DNA of 64,000 nt from Brachybacterium phenoliresistens (GTDB lineage: Bacteria > Actinomycetota > Actinomycetes > Actinomycetales > Dermabacteraceae): the NCBI RefSeq assembly GCF_000576425.1, contig NZ_KK069988.1:353976-417975 (forward strand). Reading direction: 5' to 3'. Shown here piece after piece: positions 42,809 to 50,805 of the stretch. Both the position numbers and the translations under genes were made by a program. The notes under the pieces are model-generated. The model was given only the letters and a program-made list of their open reading frames with translations, had not been told where the DNA came from and did no database searches. Every line of letters starts with the position of its first letter. Positions within the stretch are counted from its first letter, which is position 1.

Positions 42809-43552
42809 TCAGCCGCGCCGGGCCAGCAGGCTGAGGGCGTTGGGCAGCCGTCCGTCCCAGGCGGCGGCCGGGGCCTCGCCCTCGGGGCGCCAGAACGGCT
42901 CGGGATGCTCGGCCAGGTGCAGCAGCTCGAACCCGGCCCCGAGCACGGTCATCACCAGACCCGCGAGCGTGCTCTGGTGCTCGACGGCGCCCCGGGCGGG
43001 GAAGGTGTCGTTGACATGGGAGGCGCCGAAGTAGCTGCGGTCCTCGCGCACGCGCGGCGCATCCGCGTCCCAGGTCCACAGCGGGACCAGCGGATGGGCC
43101 TCGTAGACGAACAGGTGCCCGCCGGGCCGCAGCAGGCGGTGCATCTCCGCGGCCCAGGCGTCGAGGTCCTCCATCCAGATCAGCGCGCCCTTGCCGGTGT
43201 AGACGAGATCCGCCATGCCCGCGGGCGCCGGCGTGTGCGGCAGCTCGGCGACCTCGTAGGTGCAGGGGACGGCGAGATCCCGGGCCCGGCGCGCCGCCGC
43301 ATCGACGGCCGTCGGGCTGTAGTCCAGGCCGTGCACCGAGGCGGCGCCCAGACGCACGAGGGCGTGGTCGTCGATCCCGTGGCCGCTCTGCGGGTGCACC
43401 ACCCGCGCCCCCGGCAGCAGCGGCGCGAGCAGCTCCTCCTCGATGGGGAGCAGACGTGCCGTGCGCGCCTCGTCCCGCAGCTCCGCGTACTCGTCGACGT
43501 GCTTGCGGGAGGCCTCGTCCCAGGCCTGCCGGGTGTGCTCGTGCGTGCTCAT
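42809..43552 (-). CDS. Class I SAM-dependent methyltransferase
   Basis: This 247-residue protein has the SAM-binding region ARVVHPQSGHGIDDHALVRL followed by ASVHGLDYSPTAVDAAARRA, and LVYTGKGALIWMEDLDAW. The glycine-rich loop reads HPQSGHGID, a modified form of the usual E/DxGxGxG. The target is unknown. It starts at ATG 43552 behind a leaderless-type TACTGT box. It is oriented away from the IscB element. Confidence 0.85.
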   Translation of the reverse strand: MSTHEHTRQAWDEASRKHVDEYAELRDEARTARLLPIEEELLAPLLPGARVVHPQSGHGIDDHALVRLGAASVHGLDYSPTAVDAAARRARDLAVPCTYEVAELPHTPAPAGMADLVYTGKGALIWMEDLDAWAAEMHRLLRPGGHLFVYEAHPLVPLWTWDADAPRVREDRSYFGASHVNDTFPARGAVEHQSTLAGLVMTVLGAGFELLHLAEHPEPFWRPEGEAPAAAWDGRLPNALSLLARRG

Positions 43553-43558
43553 CCCGCG

Positions 43559-43564
43559 ACAGTA
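43559..43564 (-). promoter_or_regulatory. Leaderless -10 box of the methyltransferase gene (TACTGT)
   Basis: On the minus strand TACTGT is followed by exactly 6 nt and ATG 43552. Confidence 0.6.
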
Positions 43565-43624
43565 GCCCGCGCGCCGGGCGGCGTGTCCAGCGATTTCCCC
43601 AGGCTGACGTCATATCGTGGACGT

Positions 43625-44103
43625 CTGACCGAATCGTCATGCCCGTCCGCGCGGGAGAACCGCGGGCGGCGAACGCATCGATCCGAGGATCGGGCCGGTG
43701 CGTTCTCTTGATGGTGGTGAGTCAGGCGCCCCACCACAGACATCGACGGGCCCCAGGGCACATCGGTGGATGTCGAGTCTGACCAGCTCGAGACACCGCT
43801 CAGAGGGAGGTGACTACGTTGCACACACGCGAGAAGACCCACCAGGCCGTGCTTCCTCAGCGGCCTGCTCTGGAATCGACGTCAGCAGACAACCCCGGGG
43901 CAGGGACGAAACGGGGCGTCGAGCCTGGGACCATCCAGGACACGGGTGTGCACCGTGGGCGAGGGGAGACCGCGGCTCCGTCCGCGGCGTCACCGGGGAA
44001 GGGCTCGTTCCCGCCCCCGGACGGCGGGAGTGATCCCGTCACCCACGAGCAACCGGCATCCGAGGGTGGGACCTCGGATGCGCCTCGCCGCGCCGAGGCA
44101 CGG
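43625..44103 (+). ncRNA. Candidate omega (HEARO) RNA of IscB
   Basis: Roughly 480 nt before the conserved iscB start hold an almost unbroken series of hairpins. Examples are 43671-43705 (GAACGCA/TGCGTTC with an inner stem), 43710-43744, 43760-43773, 43876-43922 (TCGACG/CGTCGA), 43924-43939, 43941-43957, 43970-43987, 43993-44020, 44025-44038 (GTGA tetraloop), a perfect 10-bp stem at 44056-44081, and 44082-44099. IscB nucleases are guided by such RNAs encoded directly upstream, with the guide at the 5' end. A TATCGT -10 at 43613 would start transcription near 43625. The frame stays open from 43810, but about a quarter of codons there end in A or T, far more than in nearby genes. The true 5' end is not known. 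Confidence 0.55.
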
Positions 44104-45450
44104 GTGCTCGTCCTGGATCGGCGCGGGAAGCCGCTCATGCCCACGACTCCGCGTCGTGCGCGTCAGCTGCTTCGTTCCGGCCGCGCCCGAGTGCATCGGG
44201 TGCAGCCCTTCGTCCTCCGGATCGTCGACCGCAGGGTCGAGGACTCGGAGACAGAGCCCCTCGTCCTGGGCATCGACCCGGGATTCCGACATACCGGCGT
44301 CGCCCTGGCGCGCGAGCAGGAGGTCCCCGACCCCCGCAGCGGCCGGGCGACGACGATCCGACACGGCCTCTTCCTCCTGCGGGTGGACCATCGCGGCGCC
44401 GTGATCCGCGACCGCCTCTCGGCACGCTCCGCCCTGCGCCGCGGCCGGCGCTCGCGCAAGCTCCGCTACCGGGCGCCGCGCTTCGACAACCGCGCCCGTG
44501 CCGCGGGCTGGCTCGCCCCGTCGATCCGCCATCGGGCGGAGACCACCGTGACCTGGGCGCGCCGCCTGGCCGCCTGGGCCCCCGTGACGCGGATCGACCT
44601 CGAGGTCCCGCGCTTCGACGCCCGTGCCCTGCACCGGGCCGACGCCGCCGTGGGCGACCGCGGCCAGGGCACCCTGCACGGCACCGAGGTGCGCGAATAC
44701 GTCCTGGAGCGCGACGGCCGGACCTGCGTGTACTGCGGTGCGAGCGGCCTGGGCGCCGCCTCCGTCCCGCTCACGCTGGACCATGTGCGTGCCCGGGCGC
44801 ACGGCGGGCCGGACGCGCCGGCGAACCTCGTCGCCGCCTGCGTCCCCTGCAACCGCGACAAGGGCGACCGCGAGGTGGAGGAGTACCTCGCCCGCCGGCC
44901 CGCCGTGCTCGCCCGGGTGCGCCGCAGCCTCGCCTCCGTGGTGCAGCAGGACCTCTCGGTGTCCGTCTCCCGCAGCGCCCTCTGCCGCGCGCTGCAGTCC
45001 GTCGGCCCCGAGGTGCGCACCCACTCGGGAGGGCGCACCAAGTGGAACCGCTCCCGGGCCGGCCTGCCCTGGGACCACGTGACCGATGCGCTGTGCGTGG
45101 GCCGCGTCGACGCGATCGCGTCCCTGCCGGCGCTGCAGCATGTCGCCGTCTCCATGGGGCGCGGCTCCTATTCCCGCACCCGCATGGACCGGTACGGCTT
45201 CCCCCGGCTCCGCCTGACCCGGCGCAAGATGCACCACGGGCTGATCACCGGCGACCTGGTGCGCGCCGTGGTCCCCAGCGGCAGGAGAGCGGGGACCCAC
45301 GTGGGCCGCGTCGCCGTTCGGGCGAGCGGCTCCTGCAACATCACCACCGCCCGCAGCACCGTCCAGCACATCGGGCACCGCCACATCACCGTCCTCCAGC
45401 GCGGGGACGGGTACCGGCATCTCCGCGCGCCGGTGGCGCTGGCCGCCTGA
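44104..45450 (+). CDS. iscB: IscB RNA-guided nuclease (RRXRR/HNH, Cas9-ancestor family)
   Basis: Counted from GTG 44104 the protein has 448 residues. In order it shows the PLMP segment VLVLDRRGKPLMPTTPRRAR (1-20), RuvC-I LGIDPGFRHTG (Asp58), an Arg-rich bridge helix SALRRGRRSRKLRYR (109-123) and RuvC-II RIDLEVPRF (Glu167). The HNH domain has zinc Cys pairs CVYC (208/211) and CVPC (246/249) and catalytic LDHVRARAHGG (His227). RuvC-III is WDHVTDAL (His325, Asp328), and the target-interaction domain has TGDLVRAVVPSG and GTHVGRVAVRASGS. All nuclease residues are intact, so both strands could be cut. The frame is open back to GTG 43810 (546 residues; GGGAGG overlaps it and could serve TTG 43819). 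I prefer 44104 because family homology starts there and GAGG lies 5 nt ahead. Confidence 0.9.
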   Translation: MLVLDRRGKPLMPTTPRRARQLLRSGRARVHRVQPFVLRIVDRRVEDSETEPLVLGIDPGFRHTGVALAREQEVPDPRSGRATTIRHGLFLLRVDHRGAVIRDRLSARSALRRGRRSRKLRYRAPRFDNRARAAGWLAPSIRHRAETTVTWARRLAAWAPVTRIDLEVPRFDARALHRADAAVGDRGQGTLHGTEVREYVLERDGRTCVYCGASGLGAASVPLTLDHVRARAHGGPDAPANLVAACVPCNRDKGDREVEEYLARRPAVLARVRRSLASVVQQDLSVSVSRSALCRALQSVGPEVRTHSGGRTKWNRSRAGLPWDHVTDALCVGRVDAIASLPALQHVAVSMGRGSYSRTRMDRYGFPRLRLTRRKMHHGLITGDLVRAVVPSGRRAGTHVGRVAVRASGSCNITTARSTVQHIGHRHITVLQRGDGYRHLRAPVALAA

Positions 45451-45481
45451 GCGCTCTCTCGCCGGAGCTGCGAGCTGATGG

Positions 45482-45519
45482 GGTCGATCCGACCTCGTGC
45501 GCCGGTGGCAGAACGTGCC
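45482..45519 (+). other. Two short hairpins after iscB
   Basis: GGTCG-ATC-CGACC (45482-45494) and TGGCA-GAACG-TGCCA (45505-45519) follow the iscB stop. They could be a terminator or the subterminal hairpins typical of IS200/IS605-type ends. Confidence 0.4.
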
Positions 45520-45559
45520 AGGCGTGGAGTTGCCGGGCCCGAGCAGCGTGACGGCGCGC

Positions 45560-46096
45560 TCAGCTGCCGTTCGGGTCGATGCTGATCAGCGCAGGGAACG
45601 GGAGGCGGGCCCAGAAGTCGGCAGCCTCGGCCCCGCTCCTCAGACGCCTCGTGGTGATGAGCCAGGCGGTGATGACCATGCCGTGGGTGGCGATCACCAG
45701 ATCGTCGGCGTCGTGCTCCCGGACGGCGCTGTCGAACCGAGCACCGGCCTCCGTGACGCTCTCCCATCCCGTGTGCCGGGCATCGAGCTCGCCCAGGACC
45801 CAGGCCCGTCGGCGTTCTCGGGCACGATCGTCGAACGGCTCGCCGGGCCGCCGGACCTCGTCGAACCGGCCGTCGATGACCGGCTCCCGCGCCGCGGCGA
45901 GGCGAGCTGTCTGGATCGCCTTCGTCTCGGAGCTGCTGAGGAGCCGGGCGTGGACGGGGATCTCTCCCGCGATGCGGCGCGCCGCCTGCCTTCCCGGCCC
46001 GCTGAGCTCCCACCGTGAGGGCTCGACGGTCGGATCCGTCAGAGGCATCGCATGTCGCAGCAGGTGGATGCGCCGGGAGGAGGGCCCGCCGGTCAC
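45560..46096 (-). CDS. Histidine phosphatase family protein
   Basis: This 178-residue protein begins with IHLLRHAMPLTDP (catalytic RHA) and has SSSETKAIQTARL and the second His in DLVIATHGMVITAWLI. It belongs to the phosphoglycerate-mutase-like superfamily; substrate unknown. It starts at GTG 46096, overlapping the upstream stop by 4 bp. The longer open frame upstream lies inside the lipoprotein gene. Confidence 0.85.
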   Translation of the reverse strand: MTGGPSSRRIHLLRHAMPLTDPTVEPSRWELSGPGRQAARRIAGEIPVHARLLSSSETKAIQTARLAAAREPVIDGRFDEVRRPGEPFDDRARERRRAWVLGELDARHTGWESVTEAGARFDSAVREHDADDLVIATHGMVITAWLITTRRLRSGAEAADFWARLPFPALISIDPNGS

Positions 46097-46569
46097 GGCT
46101 GCTCGAGCTCGTCCGCGATCGCCGGGTCGTAGGGCATGACGCCGTCGACCGGGGTGAGCAGGCGCCAGGCGGTCTCCTGCGAGCCGACGAGGAAGACGAT
46201 CATCGGATCCTCCGGGTCGAAGTCCGCGGGCAGCACGCTGCTGGGGGTGTCGCCGCATTCGCCGTTGAGATCGATCTCCAGCTCGGCGCCGAGGAGCTCC
46301 GCCTCACCCCGCACGACCTCCTCGACGTGCGCGATGAGCTCGCCGTCCTCGGAGGGGCTGCCCGGAGCGCGCACGGTCGCGCGGGCGACCAGGTCCGAGG
46401 CCGCAGCCCTGTCGGCCGGCGAGTCGTAGGCGACATACCCGGGGCATGCCGCGACGGTGCGCTCCTCGGCGGGCATCGAGCACGCCGGCAGGGCGACGAG
46501 CACGGCGCTCGCGGCGCACGACGCGACGACCCGAGCGGCCCGGACGGCCCGGACGGCGCAAGCCATCAT
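46093..46569 (-). CDS. Putative lipoprotein of unknown function
   Basis: This 158-residue protein starts at ATG 46569, overlapping the upstream stop. An amino-terminal basic stretch and hydrophobic segment (VVASCAASAVLVALPAC) end in a probable lipobox Cys. The mature part has DLVARATV and VEEVVRGE, then a pattern resembling NTR/TIMP-like OB folds (inference). Three further Cys residues in the mature region may form disulfides. It is sandwiched in a coupled operon. Confidence 0.72.
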   Translation of the reverse strand: MMACAVRAVRAARVVASCAASAVLVALPACSMPAEERTVAACPGYVAYDSPADRAAASDLVARATVRAPGSPSEDGELIAHVEEVVRGEAELLGAELEIDLNGECGDTPSSVLPADFDPEDPMIVFLVGSQETAWRLLTPVDGVMPYDPAIADELEQP

Positions 46570-47102
46570 CGGCTCCCGCCGAGAGGGTACGAGCGGCAGT
46601 GTCGCCAGGGCCCGTCGGCCCCGGCCCACAGCTCCGCGTGATCGATCCTCTGGGAGAACGGGAGCCGCTCGCGCACCGCCGCCTCGGCGGCGCGCAGCTG
46701 CGGCGCCGGCGCGTCATGGCCGATGGTCAGGTGCGGGACGACGTCCGCCAGCGGGACCGCCCCGGCGTAGGGAGGATGCTCGGGGAACGCCGCGGCGACC
46801 TCGGCGGTGAGAGCGCGGACCGGCGCGTCGTCCTCGAGGGCGACATACAGGACGCGCTGCGCGAACCAGGCCGTCGACGTCCCGGCGAGGTCGAACGGCG
46901 GCGTGCGCCGGAAGATCGTGCGCAGGGACTCCTCGTCCTCCTCCCGCAGCCGCGACGGGGCGGGCAGCGGGAACAGGATCGTCACGTGCGCCGGGATGCC
47001 GTCCTGCGCGGCGGCGTCGAGGCGGCGCCGATGCTCTCCGACGGCGGCCTCCGCCGCCGGGACGCGCAGCAGCAGGACGCTCTGCTCCTCGTCGACCGTC
47101 AT
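46566..47102 (-). CDS. 2'-5' RNA ligase/2H phosphoesterase family protein
   Basis: This 178-residue protein has the two HxT motifs that define the 2H fold: HVTILFPLP near residue 39 and HLTIGHDAP near residue 124. Family members act on 2'-5' or cyclic phosphodiester bonds in RNA; the physiological substrate is unknown. It is coupled to genes on both sides by 4-bp overlaps. Confidence 0.87.
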   Translation of the reverse strand: MTVDEEQSVLLLRVPAAEAAVGEHRRRLDAAAQDGIPAHVTILFPLPAPSRLREEDEESLRTIFRRTPPFDLAGTSTAWFAQRVLYVALEDDAPVRALTAEVAAAFPEHPPYAGAVPLADVVPHLTIGHDAPAPQLRAAEAAVRERLPFSQRIDHAELWAGADGPWRHCRSYPLGGSR

Positions 47103-48049
47103 GATCGTGCCTCCTGCGCCGGGGACCGGGGGTGCTCGTGCCGCCCATCATGCCCCGGCCGCGTCCGGGTGCGCCGGTAGCGCAGGGGAGTGGTGCCGAC
47201 CTCCTCGAGGAAGCGCCGGTTGAAGCTCGAGAGGTTGGTGTAGCCGACCTGCCAGGCGATGTCCGCGACCCGCAGCTCCGTGGTCAGCAGCAGCCGGGTC
47301 GCCTCCGAGATCCTCAGGCGGTTCAGGGTGCGGGAGAACCCCGCCCCGGTGGCGCGGGTGAACAGCCGCGAGGCCGTGGACGGGGAGACGTCGATGGCGG
47401 CGGCCACGTCGCCCAGGGTGAGACGCGCGGCGAGGTGGTCGTGGATGTGGGCGAGCACGGCCGCGAACCGGTCCGCGTCCTCCGCGGGCAGCTGCACGGA
47501 GGTGGTGTCGATGCGCTCCGCCTCGTGCGGCGGGGCTGCGGCCAGGACCTCCAGCAGCTGCAGCACGCCGATCGCCCGCCGGGTCCCGTGCAGGGCCCCC
47601 AGCTGCTCGATCATCTCCCCGCCCGCCTCGGCAGTGCGGCCGTGGAAGACGATCGCCCCGCGGCCGTCCTCGAGCAGCCCGGCCAGCCCCGCGAGATCCG
47701 GGAGCGCGGAGACCAGGCCGTCCAGGGACGCGGCACCGACCTGGATGAGCACATCGCGGCCGGGGACGGTCTCCCCGGGGTCCAGGACGCTGACCCAGTC
47801 GTGCGGCACATCCGGTCCGATCCAGGCGAGATCGCCCGGGCCGAACGCCCGCGCGGCGCCGCCGAGCAGGGCGGTGCCGCTCGAGGCGCGGATCCGATGG
47901 ATCTCGATCTCGGGATGGTGGTGCCAGCGCGCCAGCGGATGCGGGTAGTCGTGCTCGAACCAGCGGATCGCGCTGGCGTGATCCGGGACGATGTGCTCCC
48001 GCACCGGCTCGGGCACCCCTGCGCCGGAGCCCGGCCGTGCGCGTCTCAT
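47099..48049 (-). CDS. AraC family transcriptional regulator
   Basis: This 316-residue protein has an amino-terminal cupin-like ligand domain (LARWHHHPEIEIHRIRASSG, FGPGDLAWIGPDVPHDW). The carboxy-terminal double helix-turn-helix shows LTLGDVAAAIDVSPSTASRL and RVADIAWQVGYTNLSSFNRR. It may regulate its own operon. The start at 48049 lies 4 bp after the GNAT gene; a longer frame enters that gene. Confidence 0.9.
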   Translation of the reverse strand: MRRARPGSGAGVPEPVREHIVPDHASAIRWFEHDYPHPLARWHHHPEIEIHRIRASSGTALLGGAARAFGPGDLAWIGPDVPHDWVSVLDPGETVPGRDVLIQVGAASLDGLVSALPDLAGLAGLLEDGRGAIVFHGRTAEAGGEMIEQLGALHGTRRAIGVLQLLEVLAAAPPHEAERIDTTSVQLPAEDADRFAAVLAHIHDHLAARLTLGDVAAAIDVSPSTASRLFTRATGAGFSRTLNRLRISEATRLLLTTELRVADIAWQVGYTNLSSFNRRFLEEVGTTPLRYRRTRTRPGHDGRHEHPRSPAQEARS

Positions 48050-48053
48050 CCGC

Positions 48054-48656
48054 TCACTCCTCCGGTTCGAGCGAGGGCTCGGGCCCGGACTCGAAGACCG
48101 CCACCACGGGGGCATCCCCCGGGGCCGGGGACCTGCCGGCCTCCGGCGACCGGTCCCCGTCCCGGTCCCGGTCATGGGGCTCGGGACGATCGGCGCGGCG
48201 CCGGTAGCCCGCCTTCTCCGCGACGCGGATCGAGGCGGCATTGCGGACATCGGCCTCGAGCACGATGGTGCGCAGCCCCAGCTCCTGGAGCGCCCAGCGG
48301 GTGATGAGCCGGACCGCACGGGTCGCGACCCCCAGCCCGCGGATCTCGGGATAGACGATGTAGACCAGGCGCGCGGCATCGTCGTGGATCATGAGCCGGA
48401 TCTGACCGAGCGGCTCGTCGGTGCGGGCGTCGGCGATCACGAACGGGGCGCTCCGGCCGGTGCTCCACTGCATCCGGGCCCTCTCGACGGCGGCCGCCGG
48501 GGAGGCGTCGACGGCTCCGGCATCCCCGAGCCATCGCCGCGCCTCCTGGTCGCGGCGCCCCCGCGTGATCTGCGGGGCGTCGCTCTCGCGGCGCAGGCGC
48601 AGCGTCACCACGCCGTCGCCCAGGTCCTCCGGGGGTGCTCCCGGGAGAGGCCTCAT
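48054..48656 (-). CDS. GNAT family N-acetyltransferase
   Basis: This 200-residue protein has the GNAT fold typical of ribosomal-protein-type (RimJ/RimL) acetyltransferases. YIVYPEIRGLGVATRAVRLI is the acetyl-CoA loop, and ADVRNAASIRVAEKAGYRRR the conserved end. A charged tail of about 35 residues follows. The start at 48656 has GAGGAG at 6-nt spacing; ATG 48662 sits directly on that site. The 221 bp before the next gene hold a GATAAT box (minus strand, 48813-48818) as a likely -10 and a small AT-rich hairpin (48782-48799), but no gene. Confidence 0.86.
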   Translation of the reverse strand: MRPLPGAPPEDLGDGVVTLRLRRESDAPQITRGRRDQEARRWLGDAGAVDASPAAAVERARMQWSTGRSAPFVIADARTDEPLGQIRLMIHDDAARLVYIVYPEIRGLGVATRAVRLITRWALQELGLRTIVLEADVRNAASIRVAEKAGYRRRADRPEPHDRDRDGDRSPEAGRSPAPGDAPVVAVFESGPEPSLEPEE

Positions 48657-48877
48657 GCCCATCTCCTCACCGCGCGATCCGCAGATCGCCGCCGATGTCC
48701 CTGCGGGAGCTCGGCATGCTCCGCGCGCGAAGAACGGTACCAGCGCGGCGGACGCCGCAGGCCTCCGCCCCGGCTGGCCGGACAGCAGAAGAATGCTGTT
48801 CGTGGTGGAACACGGATTATCTGCTGGCCGTGGGCGAGGGTGGCGCGCCGCGTGCGGATGCGGGCGCGGGCCGGTGC

Positions 48878-49054
48878 TCAGACCAGGAGCACGATCCCGA
48901 CGATGCCGAGGCCCACCGCGACCGCGCCGATCACGAGGGCCCATCGCGCGATATGGCTGCGGTACGCGGTCATGGTCGTCGAGTAGAACGAGCTGAGCGT
49001 GAGGAACAGCAGGATCCCGGCCACGACGAGAAGGATGATTCCGAGAACCTTCAT
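48878..49054 (-). CDS. Small two-helix membrane protein
   Basis: This 58-residue protein has two membrane helices (VLGIILLVVAGILLFLTL and ALVIGAVAVGLGIVGIVLLV) separated by a short polar loop. It starts at ATG 49054 with GGAGG 7 nt ahead. The function is unknown. Resembles many small DUF-type actinobacterial membrane proteins. Confidence 0.7.
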   Translation of the reverse strand: MKVLGIILLVVAGILLFLTLSSFYSTTMTAYRSHIARWALVIGAVAVGLGIVGIVLLV

Positions 49055-49289
49055 GACAGACCTCCGAGGTCGAGGTCGCGAGGTGGAGCGCACCAGAAGC
49101 AGGCCCGCCGATCGCGACCACGTCACCGGGCCGCTCCCGCCTTTCAGGATACGCCTCCGGACGCGTCGTCCCCAGGGGTCGGACGGGCCCCGACCTTCCG
49201 ATCGACGAAGGTCTCTCCCGATCTCGCGGCGCCGCAGGTTCGATGGCGCTGTCGCCCGCGACCGTCCCCCTCGACCCCAGGAGGTCCCC

Positions 49290-49631
49290 ATGTCCGAGCC
49301 CGAGAAGACCCGAGAGACGGGCCCGATCGCGATCGCCGTCGCGGCCGGGGTGCTGTGCGCGAACAGCCTTCCCCATCTCGCCGCCGCAGCCGCAGGACGG
49401 CGGATGCTCACCCCGCTCGCGGGACGCCAGTCGCCCCCGACGATCAACGCCCTCTGGGGCGCGACCAATCTCGCCGCCGGCCTCCTGATCATCGGACGCC
49501 GGGGGCGCCGCGGCGCCCCGGAGCGTGCGGACCTGGGGGCGTTCGGTGTGGGCGTCGCCCTGTTCTCGGTGTGGGCCGTGGTGGGGGAGGCGATCTTCGG
49601 GTTCAACGCGCGCGAGGACGGGGATGCCTAG
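49290..49631 (+). CDS. Small membrane protein of unknown function
   Basis: This 113-residue protein has three hydrophobic stretches (IAIAVAAGVLCANSLPHL, INALWGATNLAAGLLIIG, GVGVALFSVWAVVGEAIFGF). It starts at ATG 49290 after CAGGAGG. No family is recognised. The 235 bp between it and the divergent small membrane gene hold only promoter-length sequence. Confidence 0.7.
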   Translation: MSEPEKTRETGPIAIAVAAGVLCANSLPHLAAAAAGRRMLTPLAGRQSPPTINALWGATNLAAGLLIIGRRGRRGAPERADLGAFGVGVALFSVWAVVGEAIFGFNAREDGDA

Positions 49632-49656
49632 GCTGGGCTCGTCCTCGGGGCGGCTG

Positions 49657-50739
49657 CTACGCCGAGTCGTGCGCACCCGCGTCGCTGTCGAGCTGCATCT
49701 GAAGACTCATCACGAGTCCTTTCCTCGTCTGCGATACGGGAGCGAAGCCTCGGGATCGGTAGAGGGACAGCGCCCGGTCGTTGCCCAGATCGACGTGAAG
49801 ACTGAGGCGAGCGACTCCGCGTCGGCGAGCCAGGTCGAGCAGGCGCTCGAGCAGCAGACCGCCGATTCCCTGTCCTCGATGCTCCGGCCCGACCGCCAGG
49901 ACGATCTCGGGAGTGCATTCGTCCACGAACCCTTCACGGTGCCGGTCGTTCGAGAAGTAGCGGTACCAGGCCGCTCCGATCGGGCGTTCGTCCGGGCCGG
50001 TGGCCATGGCGAGGATGCCCGTGTCCCCGGCCCGCATCCCGAAATGATCCACGTACAGATCGGGAGCATCTCGCGACACATGGTGCCGGAAGTCGGCCTC
50101 GTCCCACTCCCTGTCCCAGCGCCATGCCATATGCAGCGCGCGCCTCAATATCTCGTCATCGCCCGGGGCGGCGAGGCGACATGACACGCCCTCGGGATCC
50201 GTGGCACCGCCGCCGGGCCGCGACCCGTGCACCAGCTCTCGGCCGTAGACCCGCAGGGTCACGGGAGCCCCGTCGTCCTGCCGCTCCGTCGAGCTCGTCA
50301 CGTCGCGCAGGTACGTGAATCCGGCCTTCTCCGCGACCCGGGTCGAGGCAGGATTCCGGACGTCGGCCCGGATCACCGCGCGGCCCCCGATCCCACGCTC
50401 GCGGACGACCTCGCAGAGGAGCTCGACCGCCCGGACGGCGATCCCGCGCCCGCGGACCCGCGGGGCGACGCCGTAGGCGATGTTGACGTCCCCCGGCTCC
50501 AGGCCGTCGGTCACATCGGGGTCGTAGTCGACGGTCCCGACGCATGCGCCGTCGAGCCAGATCCCGAACGCCCGCTTGGCGGCTCCCTGCTCCGCCTCCC
50601 GGTCCAGGCGCCGCACGAAGTCGGCGGTCCCCTCCACGGTGCTCCGGCCGCCGCTGAGCCAGCGCACCGTCGCCTCGTCCTCGGCGGCGACGACGGCGGC
50701 CGCGTCGGAGGGACGCAGCGGCTGCAGGGTGACGCGCAT
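49657..50739 (-). CDS. Tandem two-domain GNAT acetyltransferase
   Basis: This 360-residue protein carries two GNAT domains. The first (residues 1 to about 165) has YGVAPRVRGRGIAVRAVELL and RNPASTRVAEKAGFTYLRDV. The second (about 185-350) has VLAVGPEHRGQGIGGLLLER and LGNDRALSLYRSRGFAPVSQ. Both acetyl-CoA loops look intact. Similar bi-GNAT proteins include mycothiol synthase-like enzymes, but I do not see enough to call mshD. The start at 50739 is set by a leaderless TACCGT box. Confidence 0.85.
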   Translation of the reverse strand: MRVTLQPLRPSDAAAVVAAEDEATVRWLSGGRSTVEGTADFVRRLDREAEQGAAKRAFGIWLDGACVGTVDYDPDVTDGLEPGDVNIAYGVAPRVRGRGIAVRAVELLCEVVRERGIGGRAVIRADVRNPASTRVAEKAGFTYLRDVTSSTERQDDGAPVTLRVYGRELVHGSRPGGGATDPEGVSCRLAAPGDDEILRRALHMAWRWDREWDEADFRHHVSRDAPDLYVDHFGMRAGDTGILAMATGPDERPIGAAWYRYFSNDRHREGFVDECTPEIVLAVGPEHRGQGIGGLLLERLLDLARRRGVARLSLHVDLGNDRALSLYRSRGFAPVSQTRKGLVMSLQMQLDSDAGAHDSA

Positions 50740-50745
50740 GGCTCG

Positions 50746-50751
50746 ACGGTA
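50746..50751 (-). promoter_or_regulatory. Leaderless -10 box of the tandem GNAT gene (TACCGT)
   Basis: On the minus strand TACCGT is followed by exactly 6 nt and ATG 50739. Confidence 0.6.
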
Positions 50752-50757
50752 GACGGC

Positions 50758-50792
50758 GCCGGCCCAGGAGACCAGGGAGCTCCGGGGCCGGC
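50758..50792 (-). terminator. Terminator-like hairpin after the polyol dehydrogenase gene
   Basis: GCCGGCCC pairs with GGGCCGGC, with an inner GGAG/CTCC stem. It lies 14 bp past the dehydrogenase stop on the minus strand. Confidence 0.65.
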
Positions 50793-50805
50793 AGGCCCGT
50801 CCGGC

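Larger units (their letters stand above)
43600..45550 (+). mobile_element. IscB/HEARO-type element, boundaries uncertain
   Basis: The structured RNA region, iscB and the hairpins after its stop form one unit between unrelated minus-strand genes. There is no TnpA gene, so if mobile it would depend on a transposase elsewhere. GTGA, the type of short motif reported at insertion sites of such elements, occurs at 43717 and 45548. I cannot fix either end from a single copy. Confidence 0.4.

Noticed and set aside
43810-45450. Calling the HNH protein at 44-45 kb a Cas9 or an ordinary homing endonuclease
   Set aside because: It is far too short for Cas9 and has no CRISPR array or cas1/cas2 nearby. 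The PLMP segment, split RuvC and bridge helix exclude a plain HNH homing endonuclease.
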